Source of the DNA: Schistosoma haematobium
Taxonomy: Eukaryota; Platyhelminthes; Trematoda; Strigeidida; Schistosomatidae
Assembly (NCBI RefSeq): GCF_000699445.3
Contig: NC_067196.1
Location: 47,967,364 to 48,031,363 of the forward strand
Reading direction: 5' to 3'
DNA length: 64,000 nt
Below the pieces are notes generated by a model. The model was given only the letters and a program-made list of their open reading frames with translations, ran no database searches and had not been told where the DNA came from. Position numbers and translations under genes: made by a program. Shown piece by piece: positions 11,956 through 23,039 of this stretch. Each line of letters begins with the position of its first letter. Within the stretch, counting starts at the first letter, position 1.

Positions 11956-13229
11956 TGAAAAGATACAAGTAAAACAACACCAAGTGAATTTATTTTCAAT
12001 TATATTGGATTTTTATTAAAATTAAACAATTTTGATCATTTAATAATGACATTTGGATGAACATTATTATTTATAATGGGAGTTCAAAAGTTCTCTTTTT
12101 GAAATTAGGTTACATGGTATCTGAAAAAAATTTTAAAAAAAGAACTGGAAATTTTCAATACACAGAATGATCATAATAAACTTTTAACAGTATTATTTAA
12201 AATGTGTCGTTACATTGTTGGCGAAAACACATTTATACAATCATAGCAACAACAACAAAAATAGTTTCTATGGAATTCAATTTATTGTTTACTAAATTTA
12301 AATCTTAGAATACATTAAATGATGTCAATAAAATAGATGACCCATTTTTATATGATTATCATGAAATGTTTTAATGCTATAATTCATTCATATTTAAATG
12401 ATGGGATAATTTTCCCTGTTTTTTTGTTTGAAAAAATATATCCCCCACAGGAGTGATAAAATAAATTTATTTTAGAAAAATTTCTGAAGGATTTTTAAAT
12501 GAACTTTGGATATATTTAGGCTAACTGAATTCTTGTGATATATTGATATGAGTTAAGTAAGGAAGGATTAAAGTTTGGTTATTCTCTCTTTCTATTAGCA
12601 TCATTCATTTGGACAGTTTATATGATTTGAAATCTTTATTGTATATGGCTAACTGTAATAAAAATGGTAATGAGATTGTATTTTTGTTTTGAGAAAATTT
12701 GAATAGAGACAAGATAATTTACTGTGATTGTTTTGTCAATATACCTGTTTGAACATTGATATCAAGTATAGGTATGACTGAGCAGAACTTTATTAACAGT
12801 TTCTATAACATAAGAACCTGATCAATCTAAACAAAATACTAGACATTTTTGTTATTGTCTCTAATAAGGTTTTGGATAATCTTTTTTGTGTAAAAATTGA
12901 ACCGAACCAAATAAGATTGTTAAAACGTAATATAAACTGAATAGGAGCTGGAAGTGGATAATATCCCCAATAAATGACTGTTATTTGATTATATCTGACT
13001 CATTTTCTCATAAATGTTTGAATGCATTCATGATTATGCTTCTAAACCTCTGATTAACAACAGACATTATCGACTGGATTAACTCAAAAAGAGTTAATTA
13101 CTATTTAAGAACCATGTTGTATATTGGAGTATGGATTATTGATATGTCACACGGAAGGACAGGATAAACACCATAATAGTTGCATAGGTATATGTAAAAC
13201 TATGAGCTAATCATTAAACATTTAAATAT
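11956..13229. other. No gene seen
   Basis: AT-rich, nothing recognised. Confidence 0.5.
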
Positions 13230-13486
13230 TTGTAAAAAAAGGGTTTTTTGTGAATATTGTAGTAATTTCAATAATTGAGATCATGAGTCAGTTGAAGCTA
13301 GACCACCATAGAAAACCTGGAAGCACTGGCGTTCATGCACGAGACCGATAAGTCCTGGGTTTGAACCTCGCGAGGCGAGATTGTGGATGCCCAATGCTGT
13401 GGAGTCCCATAATAGGACTAAACGGCTGTCCAGTCCTTCCAGATTTTCCATGGTGGTCTAGCCTTAATTGACTCATGATCTCAACT
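13230..13486 (+). mobile_element. Family A element with inverted ends
   Basis: The left arm, about 13262-13326 (GAGATCATGAGTCAGTTG onward), is the reverse complement of the right end, about 13433-13486. ATTTAAATAT flanks both sides (13220-13229, 13487-13496), a likely target duplication. The tRNA B box (GGGTTTGAACC) is present but the A box is lost. Confidence 0.78.
13391..13436 (+). ncRNA. Hammerhead-like ribozyme, family A, decayed
   Basis: Core CTGTGGA (A6 changed) and TAAA instead of GAAA; helix II is intact and the triplet is GTC. Probably inactive. Confidence 0.6.
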
Positions 13487-13496
13487 ATTTAAATAT

Positions 13497-15439
13497 ATGT
13501 CAAGTAAGTGCTGCCTATAATAATGTACATTGTACGATGAAATGAATAAGTAAATAATTAATCCGTTTTAAACTTTATTTTCTAGGGATTTGGTTTTTCA
13601 CAGCTTATTTGCTTGTGAACTTTTATATATACTCATGTTAATGTCTATCATGGGACAGAACAATAAAAGTGCAAAACGTAAATTTTCCTCCATTGAATGT
13701 TAATTTATATTTTTTTGGATTTTATAAATAACTGGAAATATTTCTTCTGACAAGATGATGTTAGTTTATACTTCAATAAACTTTTGGAAATTGATCGTTT
13801 TTAAACTTCGGTTCACTTTTAAAACACTAAAATCTATAACCTTTTTACGACAAATAAAAGATTTCAATGGTTAAGAACCAGTTTTTATACACATGAAGTT
13901 CATAATAACTTATTCATGGGACTGTTCATAATCAGTTAGCTTTCGGTACGTTTTATTAAACTTCATAAGTCAGTTAAATTTAATTAAAAACAAACAGATA
14001 CTCAAGTTGTTTTCATGCTTCACTTTGGAAGCATCTTCTTATAATTAATAGTAAGGAATTATGTTTGAAATAATTTATCTAGGCAAACAGCCATAATCGT
14101 TTTTAATATGTTTGGTTTGATTATAAAATTTACCCGATGCCGTAAAGTTTATTCTGGTGTATTCTTTTGTAGATCTCAATCTACTTGAACAAACTTAGTT
14201 GGAGATAAAAGTAAAATCAGGTTACATAAAATTATTCCTCAAGATCTTGATCATAGTTGGAACGTCACTCAAAATGGATTTTATTTCATTCCTACGCAGA
14301 TATTAATGACATTGATTTTGATATATTGAAAATGAGACTTAAATAAAGGAGTTAACCTTTTTTACGTCAATATGAATTGCTAAAAAATTATCACAGTACT
14401 CCTTTCGTAAAACTAATAAACCAAGTTAAGTGACTTGAAATCGAATAGGTAAAAGAAAAAAAAGGTGTAGCGTATCGAATTATTTCTTTCAAACGATTAG
14501 TAATTCGTAGTATATCACAGATTGGTTGTCATTGCAACCTAAAAAACAGTATATGATAGTCAATTCTTTTTTCTCACGGCAATACTTGAATAAATGTGTT
14601 CCTAATTAAATACTGTGTAAAACCAACTGACAATTTAGTTGAAGCCATCGTGGCTTGGTAACATTATTTGATGATAACAGTGGTACGAAAATGAAAATAT
14701 TTCATTAATCATTATAATATGATTACTAATTTATCTTTTAAACTAATATCATTAAACTACAACACTTCAGCTTGAAACTATACCCACACATTAAAATACC
14801 CATATTTATTATCTGTGAATCATACGTAAGAGAATACGTAAGAGGATACGTAAGAGAATAAACTTTTAAAAGATTTCTAAAAAATAGAGTGCTTTTATTA
14901 CTGTGACGATACTTTTATTTATCTAAATATTAGTTGTGCTAGTTAGTTAATTTCTAGAATTCATAATGAAAATATTTTCTAGTGGAGAGTATAGAAATGT
15001 AGAAACTTGATTTGCATACTAAGTCAAAAAACATCACTTAGAGACTTTGTTGCGGTCCTTATCAACCAAAGTTGAAACTGTTAACTTTACATTGATATCG
15101 GCTAGTAATGATTCATCTGGTGGTGAAAAGTTATAAAAACCAAATATCTTGTAACAGTCACTTCAATCTTTCTAAAGTTACTTGTCAAAGCAACGGAATT
15201 CTCGTTAGTAAAGTGGTCTAGATCATGACAAGGACCACAATAGTCCAAGTGACTTGATAATACGTCTGACAGTTTTTGATGGAAGTTGACAAAGGTAAAA
15301 AACATGAACCCTTAAATTTAGTTTTCGGGCTACTTGAAACTCGTGAGGAAACTAAGGGATATCATGGGACTAATTCCCGCTCTCAGGGCTATCTGTTGGT
15401 TAACAAAAGTTAACTAGAATTCAGTCATAAGAAATGTAA
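13497..15439. other. No gene seen; possible old repeat at 15060-15370
   Basis: The stretch is mostly AT-rich. From 15060 to 15370 the composition is less biased and a 67-codon minus-strand frame exists; it may be a decayed retroelement piece, but no motif identifies it. Confidence 0.4.
14823..14858. repeat. 12-bp tandem repeat, three copies
   Basis: TACGTAAGAGAA, TACGTAAGAGGA, TACGTAAGAGAA in direct succession. Confidence 0.9.
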
Positions 15440-15545
15440 TCTATGGTCAATTGATCTAGTAGCTAAACTACAACGTGATCGTTAGAATTCGAACAGCACT
15501 AAAGATGATAGAAACACGACATTGATCGCTACTCAGTGTTAATTC
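15440..15545 (-). mobile_element. Family C 5' fragment
   Basis: Diverged match to the 5' arm of family C (GATCAATGTCGTG, CGAATTCTAACGATCA) on the minus strand; nothing downstream of it. Confidence 0.6.
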
Positions 15546-15704
15546 AGTATAAATATTTCAGTTTTGCAAGTCAGTTGCAACTTCATTATCTTAATGGTAA
15601 CATATTCGACTTTGATAATGGCAGGCATACGTTCAAAGCATGAAAGTCTACACGGTTACAAGTGTACATTCTTTATGTACAACTTTTAGCAGCTGTTTTC
15701 AGTT

Positions 15705-15940
15705 CACAATTGATTGATCACTGGGTGGTGATCAATGTCATGCTTGTCTAGTCCTTATTAGTACAGATCGAATGCTATCGATCATGTTGCAATGTGGCCA
15801 CCAGTCTAGGTGACACGAGATCGAATCCGCCAGGGAGCACCAGTTCCCTCAAGATTACAGGTACACCTTGTTGACGAGTGCCAAGTAGCACGAAACTCGG
15901 GTCCAGGGTTTCCTGTTGACTACCTCCAACCACCATCTAT
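15705..15940 (+). mobile_element. Family C element with perfect target duplication, A box deleted
   Basis: AGCTGTTTTCAGTT occurs at 15691-15704 and 15941-15954, which delimits a 236-base insert. It begins CACAATTGATTGATCAC like the copy at 17019, but joins the hairpin loop directly to the B-box region at a GGTGAC microhomology, removing the second hairpin arm and the A box. It ends ACCACCATCTAT. Confidence 0.92.
15864..15908 (+). ncRNA. Hammerhead-like ribozyme, family C, one core change
   Basis: Helix I ACCTTG/CAGGGT, helix II GTGC/GCAC, GAAA and triplet GTC are intact, but the core is TTGACGA, so C3, which pairs with G8, is a U. Activity is likely reduced or lost. Confidence 0.72.
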
Positions 15941-15954
15941 AGCTGTTTTCAGTT

Positions 15955-17002
15955 ATTTAACAAGTCGATTGGTCAATGCATTTATTAAAATTTCAAAGTA
16001 TACTTTATGTAAAGTTAATTATTTTAATTTTAACATTTTGCTATTTTAATATAAACGTTCCTTACAGTTTAAGTATATTTATATAGACAATTATGTAGAT
16101 GACTGGCGTCATCATTGACAACAATAGATAGTAATTAGTTTTGACCAAAGGTTATACACCAGTGATTTAAGGTATATTAAAAATTAATTACCATGTTATG
16201 TAGTCATTTGGTTGTTGTCTTTTATACATGTGTATATATATTAGATAGAATAACTTAGTTCAATGAGCCAGTATATTCATTATTAGAAATTTGTGGGGAG
16301 ATTTTGTACACAACTTCATTTGATGTTTAGTAATTCAGAAGAGATAACTTATGAAGAAAGTTCTTAAATATTTCTGTAAAATAAGTAGAGCTAATGTAAA
16401 TACTACAAAAGTAATTTATCCTTGTGATTAGCTTAAAGTGTATTTCATCCTTTCATATAATTATTCATCTGAATTAGTTGTAGAAGCTGCTTTTTTTCAC
16501 ATTACAGATTTCAGCCTTTATTATTCCTATCACAACTAGTACACCTGACATCATACTACCAATTTGTACTTTTTACTTATTATGTAATCTATTCCACTAT
16601 TATCATTGACTCATAAGCTACCATGATTTGTTTAATAATTCCATATATGCATATAAATATTACTGTATATTAGAGTAAAGCCTGATGAGGATCTAATCGG
16701 AAACACTATTGTTCGCTAATATATGTTATTCTAGATTTAAATGAGCTAATCATGGTCTAAAATTTACGTTTTTGAGATTATTGACAAAATGTTAGACTTT
16801 AATGCGTTTATTGTAAACTCAACTTCATGATCAGTAGTACATCACTAATTCAAACCGTAAGTTTAATCACCACATAGTAGATTTTAAAAAAGTAGTGTTC
16901 TGAATTCTTTTAAGATTATAATATACATAATGACGATCAGTGTTTGACGGATTAAAAGCTAATGTTTAAGCGTTCAACAAGAAAATGATCTGATTAAGGT
17001 GT
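15955..17002. other. No gene seen
   Basis: AT-rich, nothing recognised. Confidence 0.5.
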
Positions 17003-17054
17003 AGTATCTCAATGTATTGAGATTTAGATGGTAGTTGGAGGTAGTCAACAGGAA

Positions 17055-17099
17055 ACCCTGGACCCGGGTTTCGTGTTACTTGGCACTCGTCAGCAAGGT
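17055..17099 (-). ncRNA. Hammerhead ribozyme, family C, conserved core
   Basis: Reading the minus strand: helix I ACCTTG/CAGGGT (six pairs, one wobble), core CTGACGA, helix II GTG/CAC (three pairs), GAAA, stem III ACCCGGGT, triplet GTC. All core nucleotides fit a type I hammerhead. Confidence 0.85.
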
Positions 17100-17128
17100 A
17101 TACCTGTAATCTTGAGGGAACTGGTGCT

Positions 17129-17197
17129 CCATGGCGGATTCGATCTCGTGTCACCCAGCTTCACAGTCAGAGACGTTACCACTGAGCTATCCGAGCC
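17129..17197 (-). promoter_or_regulatory. tRNA-like internal pol III promoter of family C
   Basis: A box TAGCTCAGTGG at 17189-17179 and B box GATCGAATCC within 17147-17133 on the minus strand, about 32 bases apart, as in a tRNA. GGCTCGG starts the region. It is not a functional tRNA gene: the 3' acceptor side does not close. Confidence 0.75.
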
Positions 17198-17229
17198 GTG
17201 ACTAACCTCCTGTAGGACTGAGATGTAAT

Positions 17230-17427
17230 CACAATTGATTGATCACTGGGTGGTGATCAATGTCATGCTTGTCTAGTCCTTATCAGTGCAGATCGAATGC
17301 TATCGATCATGTGTCGAGTCACCTAGACTGGTGGCCACATTGCAACATGATCGATAGCATTCGATCTGCACTGATAAGGACTAGACAAGCATGACATTGA
17401 TCACCACCCAGTGATCAATCAATTGTG
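17230..17427 (-). repeat. Perfect 81-bp inverted repeat (5' hairpin of family C)
   Basis: Arms 17230-17310 and 17347-17427 are exact reverse complements around a 36-base loop. Transcribed RNA would form an 81-bp uninterrupted duplex. Confidence 0.97.
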
Positions 17428-17443
17428 AGTATCTCAATGTATT

Positions 17444-18602
17444 ATCGCTTTAAACATAGAAATTTATAAACGAATAACAGTTGTGCGTAAATTATTTGAC
17501 AATCGGTTATTCAAAACTCAGCTATCAAACTAATGTTTGTTTTTCACTTCACAATTCAAAAAGATGAAAAGAAAGTATAACAAACGAATCAATAAAAATC
17601 CAATGAAATCAAATCATTTGATAGACATTCGAAAAGTCATGTGTAATCATGTTTTAGTTTTGAGGACTCAAAATCTAATGATTGTCATAATTCGTAACAA
17701 CGATATTCATTCTCTGATATTTTAAAAATACATTCTTCCTCTGCAATGTCTCACATCAACTCGGTACCCAAATACTGTAAAACTATTCGATTGAATTTGG
17801 ATGAAGGTTCTTATTTGACGATATTTCATTTTCATTTTCTTATATAATCAATCTTTTATATATACTGTCTATAAAACGACAAATGTACAATTATGTTTTC
17901 ATACTAAAATGTTTGATCAATGAAAGTAATTTTAAGGTGGAGCGACAAACAGAATGTTTCTAGTCTTTGAAGTTAAAAGATGATTATAAATTAAATATAT
18001 AGTTTAATATTGGTATTTCTGATGCTTGTAAGAACTAAAGTGAAACTTCTTCATTCGTTCACCATTTATTTAAACAATAAATAAAAAAAAGGACTTTTAA
18101 GCTGAATTTGTTGTCATTCGAATGATTACTGGTGTTCAAATTTCACAAATAAACTATTTCTCTTATTTCTTGAGGATGCTCAATTGCAAGCAAGCAAGCT
18201 TAATAACTTGTAAATAGTTATTTATGTAAAATAATGTAGTGAATAGCAGTTAACATATGTTAGATTAGAAATGTTACGTAATAAAACAAGAATAAAAACC
18301 GAAGTAGCATTTTGTGAATACATTACACTTTGTGGATTTTATTCAGCTGCTTACTAAATCATTTGTATTCAAGGAAAATGTAATATTACATAAATAAAAA
18401 AGACGACTGTGACTGTTAGCATAGTTATAACATAATGTATTCTAGAAATTTTAGTTATAGAGATTGTTTTGAACTTTCCTATCTTGTTTGAACACACCCT
18501 CTCTTTAGCTAAAATATGAGGTTTAAAATTTTTTTTGATTTTGTTTGTCCCTGTGGATAGGTCTAGAAAACGTAAAAATATAAGAACAAGGAGTATTTGA
18601 TT
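17444..18602. other. No gene seen
   Basis: AT-rich; a 62-codon plus frame at 17537 is not convincing. Confidence 0.5.
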
Positions 18603-18690
18603 AGTGTTTTTTTAGCGAGCTAGTTTCCTACGGGATGAGATCGCTAACGCGATGAACAACCCTCCTCCTTTATCCGGAGTTAACAAGGAT
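18603..18690 (+). repeat. Dispersed repeat fragment
   Basis: Contains TTTTTTTAGCGAGCTAG, CTACGGGATGAG and CGCTAACGCGATG; the same module, less diverged, forms the 5' part of the chimeric insert at 45837. Source element not identified. Confidence 0.7.
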
Positions 18691-20433
18691 TATCTTGAAC
18701 TAGAAAATTGTTATGATATGATTGTGAAAATAATGACAAGAATTGATTAAAAATTTATTGAAAATGATCAAGTGAGAAGTGATTAATTAAAGAGAGAGTG
18801 AAATAAATGACAATAAAGCAATTATCATGTACAGTTTAACATAATAGTGATACGTTGACAACCATTTCATACTAAAAGAATACACTGTGCTTAAATCTTT
18901 TGTAGTATTTATTAATTTGCTGAAGGGAGTAAATGAAAACAGGCACTATTTTACACTTAAGAACGCTTTAACCTCAATACAACAGTTGTATTATAAACAA
19001 AATATATATGCGACTTTTTCTAAAAAAAAGTATCTTAAACCTACCTTGGTAATATTAACTTATTATCCAGAGTGATGAGGTATCAAATAATTTTCACATT
19101 ATTTCTTTATTATCCTTGTTTTCTCTTACCCTCCATATCTAGTCTAGTTGACCGTTTATTTTTATATATAAATGTTTTTAACAAGTATATTACGTGTGAT
19201 TAGATTGTTCGAAATGTATTGCACTAATATATCACATAGTTCTGATAATCTTCCTTTTCATATTACACTATCGAAATGTAAATGAGTGCAAAACATTTAT
19301 TTAACTAAGTATGAGTAAAAAGTGTTTGTAAGAATAATAATAAAAAAAAACGTGATGTCATTTACATTTTGATGGAGTTTTGTTTTATTAGCTAGAGAGA
19401 ACAAAACTTCATCAGAATTATCCACCTGAACTACAAATTTTCTTCACCATCTCAAAATCATTTACATTCCTTGTTGTTTAAAGTTTGCAATATCAAAAAA
19501 TAAAAACACACATTTTTTATGCTTAAAGAATGAAATGAATAATGGATCACTTTACATATTTCAACAGAACGGAAATGAATTTATCAAGAAGAAGTAAATA
19601 AAAGTTTGTTTAACCTAATAAATTTGTCTCATTATTAAACAACTAAGCGAATAAACAAGTTACTTAGAAGTCAAAATATTTGAAATTTTTATTTGCTTTT
19701 GTCTAGTTTTGTAAATATATTTACTTAATTCTAAGTAAATTTTATAATCATATGTTTCAGTGAATATATGTGCAGTACATAACTATTCTCACTTTATTAC
19801 ACTGGGTTTATAATATTTAGTATCTAAGGAAAGAATATATGAACAGTATGCTGATGTCAACTCAGTATATCTTTAATTATATCTTGTTAAATAGGAAATC
19901 TTTATTCATGTTACAAGCCTGGAATAAGAATAGTAAATAACCTTTAATAACCTAAAAAAGCAATCTCAAATTGACTAAATAAATCCTTAGATTGAAATCA
20001 GTAAAAATTAGCCTACTTCATAAAATTTAGAATATAATTCAGTTTTTATCAAGATTTAATGTAATTCATGATAATATCTTGTAAATTCAGGTCACAGTAC
20101 ATAATCAATGTAGTTTCTTTCTATATTTTCTACAAGAGGTCAAGAAACTTGTTATTTACTTGATGTAATGACGTCAGGAGACATTAGTGTTCAATTCCAT
20201 AAAGTTCTACATGTAAAGTACGTATCAAATATTCTAATTTCATCAGAATAATTTAATATTGAAGAAAAAGATTCTAATTTCGTAGTATTAGCCTATAAAT
20301 GTATTTCGTTTACGGTCTATAACAGCATACATACATTGATGTAAAGATTACTGATATTCATGATTAATTATTTAATTATCGGTTTGGTAGCTATAATGTG
20401 ATAAAATATATTATACAGCTAACGACACAAATG
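18691..20433. other. No gene seen
   Basis: AT-rich, nothing recognised. Confidence 0.5.
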
Positions 20434-20449
20434 AATGATTTATTAAACT

Positions 20450-20660
20450 TCACTTGATATTGTTTTACTTGAATCTTCCCATTGATGTTTTAGGACTGAA
20501 ATTGATCAGTCTCTTATTGGCATATGTGCATACTGTACTGAGTTCGAGTTCCAGAGTGAACATCAACTCTGAGATGCAGGTACATCCAGCTGACGAGTCC
20601 CAAACAGTACGAAACGCGCGTCCTGGATTCCACTGCTAGCCACTATCTATCTTTGCTTAT
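20450..20660 (+). mobile_element. Family B (Smα-like) element with perfect 16-bp target duplication, A box deleted
   Basis: AATGATTTATTAAACT occurs at 20434-20449 and 20661-20676. The insert starts TCACTTGATATTG, runs through the antisense 5' arm to TGTGCATACTGT and jumps to the B box (GAGTTCGAGTTCC) and ribozyme, ending CTATCTTTGCTTAT. The A box is lost at a short TACTG match. Confidence 0.93.
20584..20628 (+). ncRNA. Hammerhead ribozyme, family B (Smα type), conserved core
   Basis: Helix I ATCCAG/CTGGAT extended by outer GCAG/CTGC pairing, core CTGACGA, GAAA, stem III ACGCGCGT, triplet GTC. Helix II GTCCC/AGTAC carries a C-T mismatch, which weakens it. It matches the known S. mansoni Smα hammerhead layout. 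Confidence 0.85.
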
Positions 20661-20676
20661 AATGATTTATTAAACT

Positions 20677-21139
20677 GTTAAATATCGGTGATCTCAAAAA
20701 AACTTTATTAAACAAATTGTACTTGTTGCTATGTAGATTACGTTATTGATGAAAAAGTTTAATATAGTCCAGTAAACATTCAATCCTCAGTTTTGAAAGC
20801 AATCCTCTGGTTTGTGGTTAATTGAAATAATAAGCTATGATGTTCTTGCATTCACTTGACAACCAACTGTTTAAAATTAGAATTTACTACATTATAAATG
20901 CAAAGATTTGTGTAGCAAGATTTATGAAATCTTTTCACTGAACTCAATAGTAGTCATTGACAAGTTGTAAAAATTCTTTGAATATCATTTACTTTCACAT
21001 CCACTAGAGCTCATCCTACTAATTTTGTTAATATTCATTTCTAATTATTGTGAATGTTCCACTTCATATCGATACAAAAGACAACTACAATATTCTTAAA
21101 TAATCAGTCTATATTCCTTAGAATTGTACGCCCGTTAAC
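20677..21139. other. No gene seen
   Basis: AT-rich, nothing recognised. Confidence 0.5.
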
Positions 21140-21151
21140 GCTGTAACTCAT

Positions 21152-21516
21152 TCACTTGGTATTGTTTTACTTGAATCTTCCCATTGATGTTTTAGGACTG
21201 AAATTGATCAGTCTCTTACTGGCATATGTGCATACTGTGCGTATGCCTCGATATTGCCTTAATTTACAAGCATTATAAGCAAAGATGGATAGTGGCTAGC
21301 AGTGGAATCCAGGACGCGCGTTTCGTCATGTTTGGGACTCGTCGGCTGGATGTACCTGCATCTCAGAGTTGATGTTCACCCTGGGACTCGAACTCAGTAC
21401 CGTTCGCTTCAAACGCCATTGCGTTATCCACTTAGCTACTGAGTCCTGATAGCCACTTGCTTGTGAATGGGCGTCCTGGATTCCACTACTAGCCACTATC
21501 CATCTTTGCTTATCAT
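21152..21516 (+). mobile_element. Family B element, snap-back form, with 12-bp target duplication
   Basis: GCTGTAACTCAT occurs at 21140-21151 and 21517-21528. Start and end match the element at 20450, but the tRNA and ribozyme lie inverted (minus strand) and are followed by a short sense 3' piece. Arms 21275-21317 and 21471-21513 are reverse complements with one mismatch. The inverted ribozyme (about 21303-21350) reads CCGACGA, so its core is broken at U4. Confidence 0.9.
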
Positions 21517-21528
21517 GCTGTAACTCAT

Positions 21529-22224
21529 ATTTTCATTGAATTTCATAATACGTAGAAAATGTGAAATTTAATTGGCAAGTCCGAAGCTATAGTCCAAAGT
21601 CTTCATTCAGGTGTATATTAATCTGGCGTAATGATGATATGATTTGCGTTTCACTAAACTAATTTTTCCAATCAGATTGGTTTACTCATTATTCACTTTC
21701 TATATTATTTTGTTCGGTGTATTTCAGTCCAGTTCTTCATTCCTCTGTCAATACGAAAACGAAAGGCTCAAAAGGTCAATCAGACAAAGTATAATTTACT
21801 ATCAACTTACGATAAAGCGAATCAGAATCACTCTGTATTTTCTGTTGTTGTTACTTTGCACAATGCACTTCTCTATATATAACTTTGAACTAATATTAAG
21901 TGTATAAACAACAACATGTTTCAAAGCAAACATTACAAAAGGCAACAAAACTATTTGGGTTATAAACTGCAATATATACCAAAACTTAATTTCGAAATTC
22001 AAGTCATTAGGAAGAGTTTCAATATTCCTGTAAATTCCCCAAGTTGCTTCATTGATGCTGCAGAAAATGTTAATATTTGTAATGGGTGGTAAACAACTTT
22101 GTTTATATTGTGTGAAACTTATTTGAACACTGTTACTCAATATACTTCAGACTAGTGGAAGTAGAAATGCGGTGTGTTAATTAGCTTCAAGCGTTACGTA
22201 ACATGTCTGATGAGCAGAACTAAA
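21529..22224. other. No gene seen
   Basis: Overlapping frames on both strands (21644-21907 plus, 21802-22140 minus) show no domain; likely chance. Confidence 0.4.
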
Positions 22225-22560
22225 ATGTCGTCTGCTGAAATCATGAACCAATCAATGTTAGACAACCATTGAAAACCTGAAAGTATCGGAAAACCGTTCC
22301 TCCCTAGTATAAAACTTCTCAGCTTTGTGCATCCACAGCCTCGCACACAAACATGGATCGTAGAACCTTCAGCCTTGTATGCGAAAATTCGACCTATAAA
22401 CCACTGAGGCGGAATCCAACGGTATTGATATCTAACTTTAATCAATCCACGATAATATGTGACCATCTTTCGAAGAGTCTGATGCTAGGACATAAAGGCA
22501 GTCTAGTGCTTCCAGGTTTTGAATGGTAGTCTAGCATTGATTTGTTCATAATTTAAGCGA
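22225..22560. mobile_element. Old family A relative with inverted ends
   Basis: Starts GAAATCATGAACCAATC and ends in its reverse complement near 22552; GTGCTTCCAGGTTTT is near the right end. The interior is too diverged to show promoter or ribozyme. Confidence 0.6.
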
Positions 22561-23039
22561 AACTCAATTATTTCCAAGGCCCTACATTGAAAAATGTCTT
22601 CTGATTTGAAAGTTATGTTTTATGTCTTGGACTGTGTATACTGCTTGTTAAAACAGATGAAGAGCATAATCTGATATTCATATGATCTAAAAGTTGTACA
22701 AATATTGTCTGATTTTAGTTTCGGATTTAGTTTGAGAGCAAATAAAGAGGTTCAGAGTAAAAGTATCAACTATGATCAAATACATGAACATTCCCAAGTT
22801 AATATATATAATCAGTTTTACCTCTGTCTCAATAATGTGTTTATTGATAAATTTCGTGGGATTTCTATCAGCGATAAAACGGCTGAGGTATCATCAGATG
22901 AAACTATTTCTATTAAATTTCTCTCGTACGTGACTGGTATAAAACTGAGTGTATTATCCATTTGCAGATCTTCTAAGTATATTTTTTAAATGTTTAATCA
23001 AGTCTTCGTGTTACTTGGGCATCCAGAAATTATGTCATC
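22561..23039. other. No gene seen
   Basis: A 94-codon plus-strand frame (22705-22989) has no recognisable domain and a TTG-type start; not called. Confidence 0.4.

Larger units (their letters stand above)
17019..17427 (-). mobile_element. Family C element, complete, with perfect 16-bp target duplication
   Basis: AGTATCTCAATGTATT occurs at 17003-17018 and 17428-17443. On the minus strand the insert reads: perfect hairpin (17427-17230), tRNA-like region (17197-17129), hammerhead (17099-17055), then the 3' end ACCATCT. It is the best preserved family member here and the reference for its structure. It has no coding capacity, so it must use another element's reverse transcriptase. Confidence 0.93.

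Noticed and set aside
13220..13496. Family A as a classical MITE
   Set aside because: Inverted ends suggest it, but other copies have direct ends, tRNA boxes and a hammerhead, which fits retroposition better.
17129..17197. Functional tRNA gene
   Set aside because: A and B boxes are present but the acceptor stem does not close and the region is embedded in a retroposon; treated as an internal promoter.
21802..22140. 112-codon minus-strand frame
   Set aside because: Longest unexplained frame left of the Eph gene, but it overlaps an opposite-strand frame, has no domain and lies in AT-rich DNA where such frames occur by chance.
22705..22989. 94-codon plus-strand frame
   Set aside because: No recognised motif, no ATG at its start, no splice-site pairing and no similarity to neighbours.
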